Assembly (NCBI GenBank): GCA_016808115.1
Contig: JAEQBH010000650.1
Coordinates: forward strand, 558,001-622,000
Length of the DNA stretch: 64,000 nucleotides
Source: Tetrastigma voinierianum
Lineage: Eukaryota > Streptophyta > Magnoliopsida > Vitales > Vitaceae
Direction: 5' to 3'
The notes below the pieces were generated by a model that did no database searches, was not told the origin of the DNA, and saw only the letters and a program-made list of their open reading frames with translations. Position numbers and translations under genes: made by a program. Shown one piece after another: positions 45,500-56,100 of the stretch (positions within the stretch are counted from its first letter, which is position 1; every line of letters begins with the position of its first letter).

Positions 45500-45660
45500 G
45501 AAGAGACTAATAATAATAAATTGCTATCAGTTCGAGTCTCCAGTTACTAGAGGCTTATCCGATCATTAACTTTAAGGATCTCGTCGAATTAATCGAGATG
45601 CGCAAAAATTGACCCAGACACCCACACCCACGATTATTAAAAAAATATAATAATAAAAAT
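45500..45660 (+). repeat. SINE-like fragment with box B
   Basis: CAGTTCGAGTCTCC (about 45,528-45,541) matches a Pol III box B. It is followed by a body with TTAATCGAGATGCGC and GACCCAGACACCCAC, a phrase I know from plant short repeats, and an A-rich tail near 45,640-45,660. Box A is not visible, so the 5' end may be missing. Confidence 0.4.
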
Positions 45661-45734
45661 TTGTTATCCCAAGTATGCAGAGTATGACAGAGGGAGGAGT
45701 TGTCGTGGAAGGCTATCATTCAAACTAGAGACTA

Positions 45735-45741
<7 letters not shown>

Positions 45742-45767
<26 letters not shown>

Positions 45768-45770
45768 TTT
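45742..45770. repeat. (TA)n microsatellite
   Basis: About 13 TA units. Confidence 0.9.
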
Positions 45771-45979
45771 ATGTAAAACATATTATTTTAATACAATAAA
45801 AAACAAAATGTTAAATTGCATACTATGAATGCTAAATTGTTACCAACAGAAAACAAAATGCTAATTTTCTCAATCACTTCAAGGAACATCGACTTAACTG
45901 CTAGCTTGAATGATCCATGATGTAATTCATATTACTCATACAAAAAGATTACTGACTAAACAATTCATTAAATAGTGCC

Positions 45980-46120
45980 TGGAATTCGCTCTAAAAGCCG
46001 CAGGCAACGGTTTCTGAATAATACTGTCAAGCTTCCCATTCTTCAGGGGACATTATCCCTTGCCCCCTATCATTGCAGCAATCATACAGTGAAAAAAATA
46101 AATAAAGGAAGATTTACTTT
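45980..46120 (-). other. Possible last exon of a host gene
   Basis: On the minus strand, after a pyrimidine-rich stretch and an AG (about 46,082), a short frame reads GQGIMSPEEWEA and stops (about 46,048). It looks like an exon end with a stop, but it is very short and the protein is not recognised. It may belong with the open frame at 47,800-47,995. Confidence 0.2.
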
Positions 46121-47799
46121 AATATTGAATAAATGAATTCAATGCTAAAAAGAGATATACCAACAGACAACAATTGATGACATGAGATTTGTTCACTGCT
46201 CTATGACACAAGTCATTTAGTATCACCTGAAAGTTATCTTACAGAAAGAACATTGATTTCCCAAAAAATTTGTATCTCTCAAGTTGTAGGAAAAATTATC
46301 TGTCTTTAAGGTTACAAGTCGGATCAATTAATGCTACTAGAGTCTAGCATGTGGTGTCCTATCATTGGGTTCCAATCCCTCAAGGTAGTGGGATTCATGG
46401 GAACGGGGTGCGTAGTGGGCTTTGTGAAAGTGGAGTTCGAGATAGTCCGTGTGCCAACTAATATTGTTTGCCTTGACTATCGCATCACCGACAGAGACTG
46501 GATATTTGTAACTCTACCTGCTTTGGTTGGTCTTCGATCCTCAGGCCCGAGGAATGGCATGCCCTAGGTGATGTGGGTGATATGGTGGAACTAGTGCTCT
46601 TGCACAGCTGCCCGGTATAGGAGTGTCCTAATACAAGAATGCCATGGATTTGACTTGACACCTCCTTGCGCTGGTTTTCTATTTCTAGTCTTTGAACTGG
46701 GTCTCATTGGTGGGACACACGTGGGATTAGACTTATCCCATTCCATATACAATAGCCAAAATGTTTGAAAATGAACTATTATATGCAGTATGATGTTACA
46801 GAACTATTTTTAGAGTTCTGCAGCTCGACTACAATAGAATAAACCCGAACCAGGTACACCCTTCCAATCATTTCACTTCCCTATAAGAGACAAAATATAG
46901 TACGGGAAAGGGCGACTGAAACAGCAACATAGTCAAAGATTGAACTATAACAGAAATTTACACCAAAGAAAACAACATAAGCAAACTGGATTCTGCATTC
47001 TGCAGTTGGGTTGAAAGCAGGAAGGGGATTACCAAATCAAACCAATATTAGTGAATTACCTGCAACATATTTTTGTTTCCAATCATATTTTTAAAAATAA
47101 CCTTCAACTTGCATTAGTAAATTACCAATATTATATTAAGCCACTTATGCCTCAATTTAAAGGAATAAAACTGCAGCTAGACCTTGGTTCATACACACAA
47201 CAAATGAAGCAAGCCGAAAAAGGAATTAGAAAAAAAAAAAATCTCTAAATCAAGGTAAATTTGACTCCAATCCAACAAAGGTACACCCACCAAATTTAAA
47301 TGTAAGATTTGACTCTTGATAAATCTTTATTTTTAGCTTCAAAGAATTGGTAAACAGGGCAAAAATCGTATGTCATATCAGGGAAAAGTGAAAAATAAAT
47401 CTGAGTAGAGAATGGTATGTCATATTAAACAAACAAACCATGTTAATAGTAGTTAATTTACTTCTAATTTACAAACAAGTGGCTGACTTTCAACCCAATA
47501 ATCCCTAAATTGAAGGAGAGGAATTAGCCATTATAGGAATTAGCATTCAGAACCATAATAGATTTATAAGAGCGTGAAATCAAGGAAAAAACCACCAAAT
47601 ACAAATCATAACAAAATCAATGCTGTTTGAGAGGGATAACAGTTAGTAAGAATAGCAGAATCATGAATCTATGGTCCATGCCCAAATTTGTCAATTAAAG
47701 GTATCAAGATCTTCAAGAAAATTTTTATCGAAAAGAAAAAAGTAGATGAAAAAATAAACCCTAATCAAAATCAGGAGCATTAATTTGAAGTATATGCAT
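46121..47799. other. Unassigned AT-rich region
   Basis: No domain recognised. The GC-richer stretch at 46,330-46,760 has a plus-strand frame of 78 codons with no familiar motif and could be a decayed transposon piece. The rest would fit introns of a minus-strand gene but nothing proves it. Confidence 0.3.
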
Positions 47800-47807
47800 T
47801 GGTTCAA

Positions 47808-47995
47808 AATCAGAGAGAAATGAGTTGATGGCGGTTCGAGGTTCGAGGTTCGAGTCAACTGTTTTGAACCGATCCAGAGATTCTGGAGCTCTCAGGAGAT
47901 CCCGTTGAGCAATGTCAAAATCAGTGTAGGAGGAGATTAGCGAGATTATGGAGAAAATTCTGAGTGTTATCTGACCAGTGAGATTAGGACATTTT
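47808..47995 (-). other. Unrecognised exon-like open frame
   Basis: An open stretch of about 75 codons on the minus strand between two stops. The middle reads DFDIAQRDLLRAPESLDRF and EPRTAINSFLSDFEPMHI, protein-like in composition, without an ATG near the start. The repeated CGAACCT (47,836-47,858) makes a small tandem SNLEPRT-type segment. Unknown function; may be an exon or chance. Confidence 0.25.
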
Positions 47996-48009
47996 CAATC
48001 ATATATACA

Positions 48010-48090
48010 TGGAATGGGCATTACAATTATCATTGGAATGTGCTAAATATTCCTATAGCACTGCCGGTGATAATTGTAATCCCCATTCCA
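48010..48090. repeat. 81-bp near-perfect hairpin (foldback)
   Basis: The left arm TGGAATGGGCATTACAATTA pairs with the right arm ending TAATTGTAATCCCCATTCCA with only a few mismatches, and the pairing continues inwards (ATCATTGG with CCGGTGAT, GTGCTA with TAGCAC). Only about 10 bases are left for the loop. It could be a miniature foldback transposon or a small-RNA precursor. No clear target duplication was seen. Confidence 0.8.
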
Positions 48091-48817
48091 TTGCCAACCA
48101 ATGCTTCCTCTCCTCAAGAACCGGCAAAGAAAGAAGGAGAAATCCATATTTTCCTGACAAAGTTCCCACCTTCACCACTCTACAACATCAAACAATGTAT
48201 ATGTCATCCTGAAACCTGCTCCCCGGATATGACGTCATTTCATACTAAACATCTTTTCCTGTAATTGAAATATTTTTAATCATGAAATTTCTAATTATCA
48301 TAATAAAATATAAATCTTTAATCTTCAAAATTCCAATTGCAAACTACAACATCATCAAAACTTGTCATTATCTAAAACTTGGAATTAAAATAATCCAAAT
48401 ACGATTTAGACTTTAACTCTAAAAATTATCCAAATAAATAAATAGGGTAAAAACCCCCATAACTCCTAGTAATGCCAAACTTCCATCTTAACCATCACTC
48501 CTCGTCCGAACTAAAGGTTCCTGGAAAACTATCAACGAATGGGATAAGCTCAAAACCTAGTAATAAATAATATTATAGTTTTATGGATGAAATATTTTTC
48601 ACAATTCTTTCAAAACAGGGATATAACATTTAATCAATTTCACAAAAATCTTTGAAGTATAATAAAACAAAAATTCAAACTTTGTATCAAAGCTTCATAT
48701 TCATAACAAATCATTTGTATCAAATCCAAATCAAAACCACTCAGGAATGTTGTTCTTTGATTTTCGGATAACAAATAGTCGGTGAGGTGGAATATTAAGC
48801 AAGCGATCGAAAACTAT

Positions 48818-49845
48818 TATAACTCGTTGATTAGGGTCATAGTGTCAGTTATTATCAATGATGAAAATATCGGTTTTAACGGATATATTGATACTTAGAT
48901 ATTTTATAGTTATATCGGATATATCGGAGGTATATCGATATTTATAAATTATTCAAAATTTAAAGATATATTCAATTTTATATATCAAAATTATTTTGAA
49001 GGTATATGAAATGATTATATCAATTAGATTGGAAAAAAAAAACATTAAAATTCATTTTCTATGATTTATACAAAATAATTGGTTAAGCGATTTATATACT
49101 ATGACTAATTTTTATATTTTATTTATATTAGAATAGTCCTAAAAAAAATACTATAAATAATTTCAAAAATATTTCATTTAATTTTTTAAAATGTTTTATT
49201 TAAGATTTGCACAATCGTTTTTTTTAATGTAAAATTTTTTCAATCTAAATTTTAATATTAATTATTAAAAAAATAATAATATTAATTAAAAAGGATGACC
49301 TTTCATTTTCTCTCCTAGCGTTTTGGTATTCTCCAATTTTTTGCTATAATTAATGATAATAATTATTAAGGAAGACATAATAATTTCAACCATCTTTTGA
49401 TCTTCTCCTTTTTTCTACAAATAATTAATGATAGTAATTATTAAGGAAAACATACAATAAGTGATATTAATTATTAAGGAAATACTTTTCATTTTCTCTC
49501 CCACATCTTTTCATCTATTCCCATTTCTTTGCTCCATAATGAGATACCCACCTCAAATATTGTTTTTTTTTTTTGAAAATTTTCAATAAATATCGGCAAA
49601 AAATAAAAAATTATCGGCGTTATATCGCCTCCAAACAACTGATTATCGATGTTGTATATCATATCGATTGAAACTGATACACAGTATATCGCGATATATT
49701 AAATCGTGATTATTATAACCCAATGATAAGGGACATAGTGTCAACTACTTAACCCGTTGACAAAGACCATAATCCATTATTGTAACCCATTGACAAATGT
49801 CATAGTAAAATATTAAAACCCAATGACGAGGGCCATAAATTAGAG
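48818..49845. repeat. Minisatellite of about 33-36 bp units, interrupted
   Basis: Units of the form AACCCGTTGACAAAG-CATA occur at 49,717, 49,753, 49,787 and 49,818, with one more (AACTCGTTGATTAGGGTCAT) at 48,822 left of the insertion. The same unit is found at 58,498-58,570. Confidence 0.6.
48855..49705. mobile_element. AT-rich insertion flanked by TATATCGG-like words
   Basis: The left edge is rich in ATATCGG / TATATCGGA (48,868-48,945) and the right edge in TATCGGC / ATATCGC / TATATCGCGATAT (49,593-49,700), while the middle 600 bp are AT-rich and non-coding. Minisatellite units stand on both sides, so it seems inserted into that array. It looks like a non-autonomous DNA element, but terminal repeats are not exact. 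Confidence 0.35.
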
Positions 49846-50080
49846 TAAAAAACTTTTCTTTCCAATCCAAATTTATGAAACAATTTTATCATATCTCCAA
49901 AATTTATATTTTTCATCAAACAAATCATAAACATACTTTCATGCAAAAACACTATGATCCATGGATAGTCAAATAAATAAATAAATAATGAAACTTTTCA
50001 TAAATCATAAATATATAAAAAAAAATCATAACTTTTCACAATCCAAATAATATAAAAAAATAAATAATTTATTTTCAAAT

Positions 50081-50082
<2 letters not shown>

Positions 50083-50115
<33 letters not shown>
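50083..50115. repeat. (TA)n microsatellite
   Basis: About 16 TA units. Confidence 0.9.
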
Positions 50116-50119
<4 letters not shown>

Positions 50120-50141
50120 ATAATATTTTATTTTCAAATTG

Positions 50142-50340
50142 TGTATTAGAATCCCTTACACATATACATAAAAATAACAATTTTTTTTTTTTTTAATTTG
50201 TATTAGAATCCCTTACACATATACCAAAAAATTATATTTTATTTTTCAAAGTTGTATTAGAATTCCTTACTTATATATAGATAAAAATAATACTTTATTT
50301 TCAAAATTTGTATTTAAATCCCTTACCTCAAAGGAATACT
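50142..50340. repeat. 56-bp tandem repeat, four units
   Basis: TGTATTAGAATCCCTTAC, or a close variant, starts at 50,142, 50,199, 50,253 and 50,309 (spacings 57, 54, 56), each followed by a short AT-rich filler. The same repeat occurs at 58,835, 58,891 and 58,949. Confidence 0.85.
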
Positions 50341-50400
50341 ACTCAGAACTTGGGGTTCTCAAAGAATCTTAAGATAAAAGATTTATTCTTCACCCGAAAA

Positions 50401-50526
50401 ATAAAGCTTCAAACTTTGAACTCCTAGATCTTCAAATCTCGAACCTTCAAATCTTTGTTTTCTCTAATACAATGAAAAATACAAGGAATTCATTCCTCCA
50501 ATCTTTCATTTCTTTTGTTTTCTACA
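50401..50526 (+). mobile_element. 3' end of a copia LTR
   Basis: Ends TTTTGTTTTCTACA at 50,526 directly before a primer site, as is common for plant copia LTRs. The left border was not found; the LTR may be only partly preserved. Confidence 0.45.
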
Positions 50527-50538
50527 TGGTATCAGACC
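50527..50538 (+). other. Copia primer binding site
   Basis: TGGTATCAGACC, one base from the consensus complementary to initiator tRNA-Met. Confidence 0.75.
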
Positions 50539-51220
50539 CTAGTGCTTGGATTTGAAAAAATTGGGAAGGAATTTCATGAATAAGAAAGAGGGTCGTGGGG
50601 GTGTTCTTTTGAAACACCCATCTAGAGGGAGAGTGGGGTGACATCGCCCCCATAGGAGTGACCGATGGCCATCGACGAGCAGAGTCATCAATTCCGGTGG
50701 CCGAAAAACTGTGCGTGTGATCTACATGCACAAATATGCACATTTGGCATGCTTCCCACGCATCGACGCGTGGGACCTCCTCGACCTTGAGCTTCTTCCT
50801 CGGTTACCCAGCCACCCGACATTCCCTCCCGTTTACCCCTTCTTTGCCCTTCTGCAGAAGCGAAACGGTGTGCTGACTAATTTCATGTCACTTCCTTTGT
50901 TCTTTAGAGTTTTTTGTGATTTTTTTTGGTGCTTTCTTCGACGTCCACTTTTTCCTTCGTATTTTAAGGTTTGTGAGGCCAAAATCTAATCAGAAGTAGT
51001 GCTTTTAGAGGAAAAAGTGGGGCAGCCTTGGTTTTTGCCCTCAAGATCCTATTTGTCGGGTATTGGTTTGATCTTTATATATTGGTTTGAGTAAAGATGC
51101 GCTCCCATGACCCCAACAAGAAACCGCCGAGGGGAGAGGGGGTGTCGTGCGCCGAAACGCGCGCTTAGGGGCATGGCCCCGTCAATTCACACCCTCAAGC
51201 CTTCAGCCTGAAGGTTTGAA
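50539..51220 (+). other. Copia leader, coding part lost
   Basis: GC-richer DNA after the primer site. No gag motif was found. A purine-rich AGGGGAGAGGGGGTG with a nearby CGCGCG-rich phrase stands at 51,140-51,170. The open frame at 50,711-50,989 has no recognised domain. Confidence 0.35.
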
Positions 51221-52027
51221 GTGTGAAACGACACTAACCTTTCTTATGGCGGATTTTGTCCAGTACCAATCACATATTCGATGGCCATAACCTTCTAAAT
51301 TCATAAATTCTCCAAATTCAAAATTTCATGCCGATAAAAGTACTTCTAAATATTCAAATCTCAATTATGCATGTCATATAAAGTTGTTCGGAGAATATAA
51401 CAATATTTGAGATCTCTCAATTCGACTTTGTACTAATATAAAAGGAATGTTCATCAAGTGACTTTCTCAATTAACTTTCAAAACAACATTTCACATAAAC
51501 ATGAACTTATAGGTTCAACATGATCCAACATAAAGTTCTAATCAAATCCTAATGATGGCGAATCCCCAACCTATGCATCAACCATAGCGAGCTAAAGAGT
51601 ATACGAAAATATGTCAGCAGAATGGAGTGATGCAAGGATGGACCGTGATGGATGATCGAGAAGTTTAGGTAGGGTCAAAATATGGGTTTGGGTAGTTTTC
51701 TAAGGCCAAAATAGATTATGGGCCAATTTTGGAGATTTTCTAGGATTAGAGCGGTGTATTTACGGTATATAAGGGGAAAGGGTATTTAGGAAGGTTTAGT
51801 AGTATGGAACAAGATTTGGAAAGTTTTGGATTGAGGTTGAAATTTAGTTATGGAAAGTTTAGAGAAAGATGAGATGGTGAGGATGAAGTAGGTTTCTTGT
51901 AGTGGTTATTCTGAGGTTATTAAACGATCCACAAGATAGATGATGGAGTGAAGTGCTACAATCAACTATGGACGGGTTGGTGATAAGCGAACAAGACTTC
52001 GCCACGAGAATCCTTTGGGTATGAAAT
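51221..52027. other. Unassigned, AT-rich
   Basis: A GGCCATAACCTTCT phrase (51,283) like those in gypsy LTRs on the left, and a G-rich, T-rich plus-strand stretch at 51,650-51,870. No domain recognised; likely old LTR or leader debris. Confidence 0.3.
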
Positions 52028-52485
52028 GCAGACTGAGTCCCAGGAATCCACGAGATAAGAGAACAAGAGAACCCAAAGAAATGCAGAAAATATTATTAAA
52101 CTTAAACTCATTGTCAAAAGACTACATTAGGGGGGTATATATAAACTTTCTAAATTAAAAAAGAAACTTCTACTTTAACTAGGAAAAGAAACTTTCTAAA
52201 TTACAAAAAGCAACTCCTAAAAGATAACTTTCTAAAATAAATAAAGCAAATCTTCTAAAATAAATAAAAGCGAACTTTCTAAAATAAATAAAGCAAACTT
52301 TCAAAATAAATATGGCGACTCCACATCGGGGTTTGTCAGAAGTCGACCACGTTTTTGCCTTCCAGGCCCAAAATGAGGTCCAAAGGAGTTTCCACATGTA
52401 TCAATGCGTCTTGACCTCCCCGTCAATTCTTCAATAATTAGTGCTGAATTTCAATGATGGTGTGTTTATAGAAGCTCCTGCATCA
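52028..52485 (-). mobile_element. 3' LTR of minus-strand chromovirus-like element (copy A)
   Basis: On the minus strand it begins TGATGCAGGAGCTTC at 52,485 after a PPT and ends near GACTCAGTCTGCA at 52,028. It contains repeated AGAAAGTTTGCTTTATTTAT units and is the same LTR as copies B and C at 56.6-57.7 kb. It follows the integrase end of the same element directly. Confidence 0.85.
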
Positions 52486-52495
52486 ATCCCCCATA
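52486..52495 (-). other. Polypurine tract
   Basis: ATGGGGGAT on the minus strand right before the LTR start. Confidence 0.6.
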
Positions 52496-53440
52496 ATTTG
52501 GGAAAAAATGCTTGCCCTCCCGAGTCTTCAGGCGATAAGCCCTCAAGTCCTTAACATTGAACATTGGAGAAATTTCATATTCGTGCGCTTAAGCTATGAC
52601 TTGTAGGCATTCTCCAATTTTCTCCTATAATCTTGAAGGGCCGTCTACCCTTGGCCAGGCTTTCCAAACTTTCGATTGAAACCTATCCTTGCGAATGTGT
52701 GCCCAAACCAGTTCGCCAACCTCCAAACTCAACATACTTGCAGCGTCTGTTGCTTGTTCCATATTTGGCATTCTTCTTCTCAATCTTCAAGCAAACTTCT
52801 TCATGCGGCTTCTTGATCTCTTTAGGCTCTAGCATCTCCACTAAATTGTTGAGTCAGTCGGATGGGGTGCTAACATTCCATGGGTCAATCGGTTTGTAGT
52901 CATAGACTACCTCAAGTGACTTTCTAGCAGTTCTATGCATGGACCTATTGTAAGAGCAAACTCAATTTGAGGTAGAATCAAATCCCATTGTTTCACGTTC
53001 TTTCCGCACATAAGCTCCTTAGCATTCCCAGAAAACTTCTATTAGTAGCGGTTTGACCATGGTTGAGATTGATAAGAAGTCTTGAATAATGAAGTCTGAT
53101 TCTCACAGAGTTCTCCAAAAGTGACTAGAGAAACTTGAGTCTCGATCTGAAACCATAGTCTTGGGAATACCATGTAGACGCACAATCTCTTTGAAGTGAG
53201 AGTTGCGGTATGCGAAGCATCATTAGACTGTTGCATGGTACAAAGTGAGCCATCTTTGAAAGCACATCTAGACCACCAGAATCGAATCTTTGTTTCTTTG
53301 TGTTCTAGGTAATCCCAAAACAAAATCCAAGCTTACCTCCTCCCATAGCATATTTAGGTGGCAATGGTGTATATAGTCATGTTAACTCATGAGTTTTATG
53401 CATCATGCACCTGACACACTTCTGTAGTAATCTAGCAATG
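52496..53440 (-). pseudogene. Chromovirus-like integrase, core and C-terminus
   Basis: The frame 53,042-53,323 carries QQSNDASHTATL, RLCVYMVFPRLWFQIETQVS and TSYQSQPW, matching the core segments with N-D-A-S-H-x-A-x-L, R-L-H-G-x-P-x-x-x-x-S-D-R-D and the H-P-Q-T-D-G block; the second catalytic Asp and the Q-T-D-G part are lost. The C-terminal part continues in other frames (NAKYGTSNRR, then FSNV and the E-D-S / F-F-P end) up to the PPT. No chromodomain was clearly readable. Confidence 0.75.
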
Positions 53441-53640
53441 TCTTTCTCTAAGCAGGCGAGTTTGCCTTCACTAGAGCTAAGGTTTTTGCTTCACCAAAGT
53501 GTCCTCCTAATGCTCCACCATGCAACTCATCCAGAATACTCAATCTCAGGGAATAAGATGGGATGCATAGAGTGTTTCCTTTAAAGAGAAAATCGTCCAT
53601 CCTTACAAAACCCTTGAAGGCTTGTCGTACCATACCTTCA
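53441..53640 (-). pseudogene. Integrase zinc-binding domain
   Basis: The frame 53,448-53,633 reads DDFLFKGNTLCIPSYSLRLS and ILDELHGGALGGHFGEAKTL, the H-x-G-G-x-x-G-H-x-G part of gypsy integrases, almost undamaged, then the frame is lost before the two Cys. Confidence 0.8.
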
Positions 53641-53990
53641 GTTTCACCAAAATAAATCCTCCTCGTAAAGTTCTTTCAACACATCGAATCCAACTACTTG
53701 GACTTGCATAGAAGTCATTAGGGTATGTCTCCTACTCAAGGCATCCGTAACAACATTATGAACACCCACTTTATGCTTGATTGTGAAGTTGTACACTTGT
53801 AAGAATTCCACCCATGTCGCGTGTCTTGATTCAACTTGTCTTTGGTGGTTGATGAATTTCCCCAGTGCTTCATGATGAGAAAAGCACAAATGGCTTGTAA
53901 AGCAAGTATTGACTCAATGAAATAAAGCTCTATAGATAGCATAAAACTCCCTTGTCATAGGTAGAGGTACTTCTTTTGCTTCATTTAACT
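53641..53990 (-). pseudogene. RNase H C-terminal part
   Basis: The frame 53,644-53,889 gives HHEALGKFINHQRQVESRHA then TWVEFLQVYNFTIKHKVG and VVTDALSRRHTL, matching the standard T-D-H-x-x-L-x-x-I...W-x-E-F-L-Q-x-Y-x-F-x-I-x-H-K-x-G...A-D-A-L-S-R-R segment. The first Asp reads His. Confidence 0.8.
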
Positions 53991-54540
53991 TCTACTACAA
54001 AGAAAGCGATGCAGGTCTTCCTTCTTGACTAAGAGACGGCACAGTAACTTGAGATGCATCACTCTACTTCGAGGGCTGTTGAAATCGGGTAAACCAGTAC
54101 TTTCTTCTTAATCAAGCGGAAGCTTTCTTATTAACAGATCCATGAATTTGTCTCCTTTATTCAGTTCTGAGAGCCATTATAGAGCTAAATCCACGAATAA
54201 ATCTCCTATAAAAGACTAGCCATAGAAAACTTCTCACATCATGGATCGAGCTAGAGTTGGCCAATAATGTCGCCTCTATCTTGCTTCGGTCCGTCTCAAT
54301 TCCATCTTTGAAGTAACCACATAACCAGAAATATGATTAATCGGCATAGAAGTCACCTTTTCTTCAAGTTGACAAATAATCGTTGCTCCTTAGAATGAGA
54401 GAACAGGTACTCAAATGTTCCAAGTGCTCCATCAATTTTTGCTATAGATCAAAATATAAATAAAGTATACCACCACAAAATTTTCAATGCATGGCTTAAG
54501 GATATGATTCATAAACCTCATAAAATTGCTAGAACATTTA
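53991..54540 (-). pseudogene. RT thumb to RNase H start, degenerate
   Basis: Lies between the readable RT part and the RNase H end and has the proper length. I could read only scattered motifs here. Assignment is by position. Confidence 0.4.
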
Positions 54541-54960
54541 GATGATCAAAACAGCATGTAAATCCACTCATAGAGTCCATCTCGAGTTTTAAAGGCGATC
54601 TTCATTCTATCTCCTTCCCTCATGCAATTTGATGGTATCCTCCTCAAATCAATCTTCGAAAAGATGGACGCACCATAGAGTTGATCCAGCAAATCATCGA
54701 GTCTTGGAATGGGAAATCGATATTCAATAGTAATCTTGTTGACTGTTCTACTATCAACACACATCCTCCAAGATCCATCCTTCTTTGGTACTAGCAGGGC
54801 AGGAACTGCAAAAGGGCTCTTACTCTCTCGAATAAGCCCTTTGTTGAGGAACTCTTGCTTCCTCATGAATAAAAATGTTGTTGAAAGCTTGGCAATCAAA
54901 ACACATACTCCAAGATCCATCTTTTTCATGCACCAACATAGTGGGAACCACATAGGTTTT
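54541..54960 (-). pseudogene. Chromovirus-like RT N-terminal half
   Basis: The frame 54,546-55,049 (167 codons, longest in the window) includes NKGLIRESKSPFAVPALLVP, KKDGSWRMCVDSRTVNKI, PRLDDLLDQLYGASIFSKID and then loses the GYHQI block. Its first third is not RT in frame: it reads a 99-bp block (54,858-54,956) out of frame, and that block is an extra copy of RT sequence (V-P-T-M-L-V-H-E-K-D-G-S-W in the other frame). The same block stands inverted at 56,246-56,344. Confidence 0.85.
54858..54956 (-). repeat. 99-bp inverted duplicate, copy 1
   Basis: By eye 98 of 99 bases equal the plus-strand block at 56,246-56,344, with abrupt loss of similarity at both edges. Confidence 0.9.
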
Positions 54961-55059
54961 ATGAAGAGCTTTTGCAGCCTAGTCAACTTGAAGGTTTCTT
55001 GGGGCACAAGAAAGCTAAAGGTATGTATGTACGAGACTATGATTATCATGGGAGGTATG
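54961..55059. other. Junction of the two head-to-head chromovirus fragments
   Basis: Orientation changes here: minus-strand RT on the left, plus-strand gag on the right. CACAAGAAAGCTAAAGG may belong to either. No short target repeat was seen. Confidence 0.5.
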
Positions 55060-55650
55060 ATTGCTACTACCAGAATGAAGATTACTACCAGAAGGCATAG
55101 TAACTATGATGAAGTCTTTAGATTCAATCAAGAATTTAACATTCTAGAATTCGATGGAAGGATGGATCTTTGATGAATTTTGGATTGGCTTAATATGTGG
55201 AGCATGTCTTTGAGTATTATGATTCCCCGAGCGTGAGAAAAAGTGAAGTTGGTGGCGCTGGAGTGCCATAGAATGCTTCTATTTGGTTGGAAAAACATGA
55301 AGAGACAACGTGAAAGAGATGGTAAAGAAGATTCAAACTTGAGGAAAGATGAAAGAACTAAAAAGGAAGTACCTTCCTTTAACTACCCTTGAAGACATCT
55401 ACCTCCAAAAATTCGAGGAACTTTAAGTAGGATTTGGAGTGTGGAGGTATTCGGCTAAGTTTGTAAACTTGATTATCAAAGGAGACACAAGAGGCCGAGG
55501 AAATATGCATAGCCCACCACTACATTCTTTGGTTTGAGATGCGGTATTACTAGAGTTATTTTTGCAACCATATAGTCTTCAGACTTGATGAAACTTGCTG
55601 AAGGTTGGGACTAAAAAAGTATGGAAACTCTACTACAACTAAGAGTGTGG
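55060..55650 (+). pseudogene. Chromovirus-like gag core
   Basis: Plus-strand pieces: NYDEVFRFNQEFNILEFDGR (about 55,093-55,155), which matches the usual I-P-x-F-x-G start; then LVALEC-type residues, SIWLVGKT-like shifted sequence for the W-W block, LPFNYP, and the EYSA..D / EAEE blocks up to 55,530. Stops and single-base losses occur roughly every 60-100 bp. The order and spacing follow retrotransposon gag. Confidence 0.65.
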
Positions 55651-56100
55651 CTATGAAGAGTTTGTTGAGGGTTCTAATTCTTGGAATCTAGTGAGTACGA
55701 AAACTACCCCCACTCAAGAAAAGAGTGAAGCACAACAAGAATTGGCTTCTAAGTCAAAACGATGTTTAAATTACCCAAGGGTTGATAGGTTGGAGTGGAT
55801 TGGGACGTTACGAGTGGGTGAAATAGGAAATCAGTCTTATTAAATAGTGAATCAATATAATAGACGATGAATAAATATTTCTTTGTCAAATCTAAGTTTG
55901 AGGTGTTGAGTAGTCCAGTCAGCCGCATCCGAGGAATGGGAGAAGAGTTCACTACCGTCAAATTTTGATTTAGGAAATCAAAGATGGTTCAGATGCGGCG
56001 ACTTTGGTTGTTGAAGCGAGAAAGTGAAAATTCTCACTAGAAGCAAAATCAATTATAAATTTGTTGATGTAATGCACAGAAGGCATGCTGCAGTTCCTTT
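55651..56100 (+). pseudogene. Degenerate nucleocapsid/protease region
   Basis: Between gag and the RT fragment. KRCFKLPKG near 55,760 could be the start of a damaged zinc knuckle (C-F-K-C). About 330 bp follow without a readable protease motif, too little for the whole protease. Confidence 0.4.

Larger units (their letters stand above)
48430..50400 (-). mobile_element. Old gypsy LTR-like remnant
   Basis: Shares a series of blocks with 57,790-59,040: a minisatellite of CCGTTGACAAGGGC type, then a 56-bp repeat of TGTATTAGAATCCCTTA type, then CTTACCTCAAAGG-(G/A)TACT. The combination suggests two copies of the same LTR family. Strand is inferred from the C-rich CCTCGTCC / AAACCCC side and is uncertain. 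It is interrupted by the TATATCGG-rich insertion at about 48,855-49,705. Confidence 0.4.

Noticed and set aside
48010..48090. miR482/miR2118 precursor
   Set aside because: Only the outer 8 bases of each arm resemble that family. The 3' arm lacks its characteristic pyrimidine-rich mature sequence.
54546..55049. 167-codon minus frame as an intact gene
   Set aside because: It is an RT fragment whose first third reads a duplicated block out of frame and whose end leaves the RT frame at the GYHQ block.
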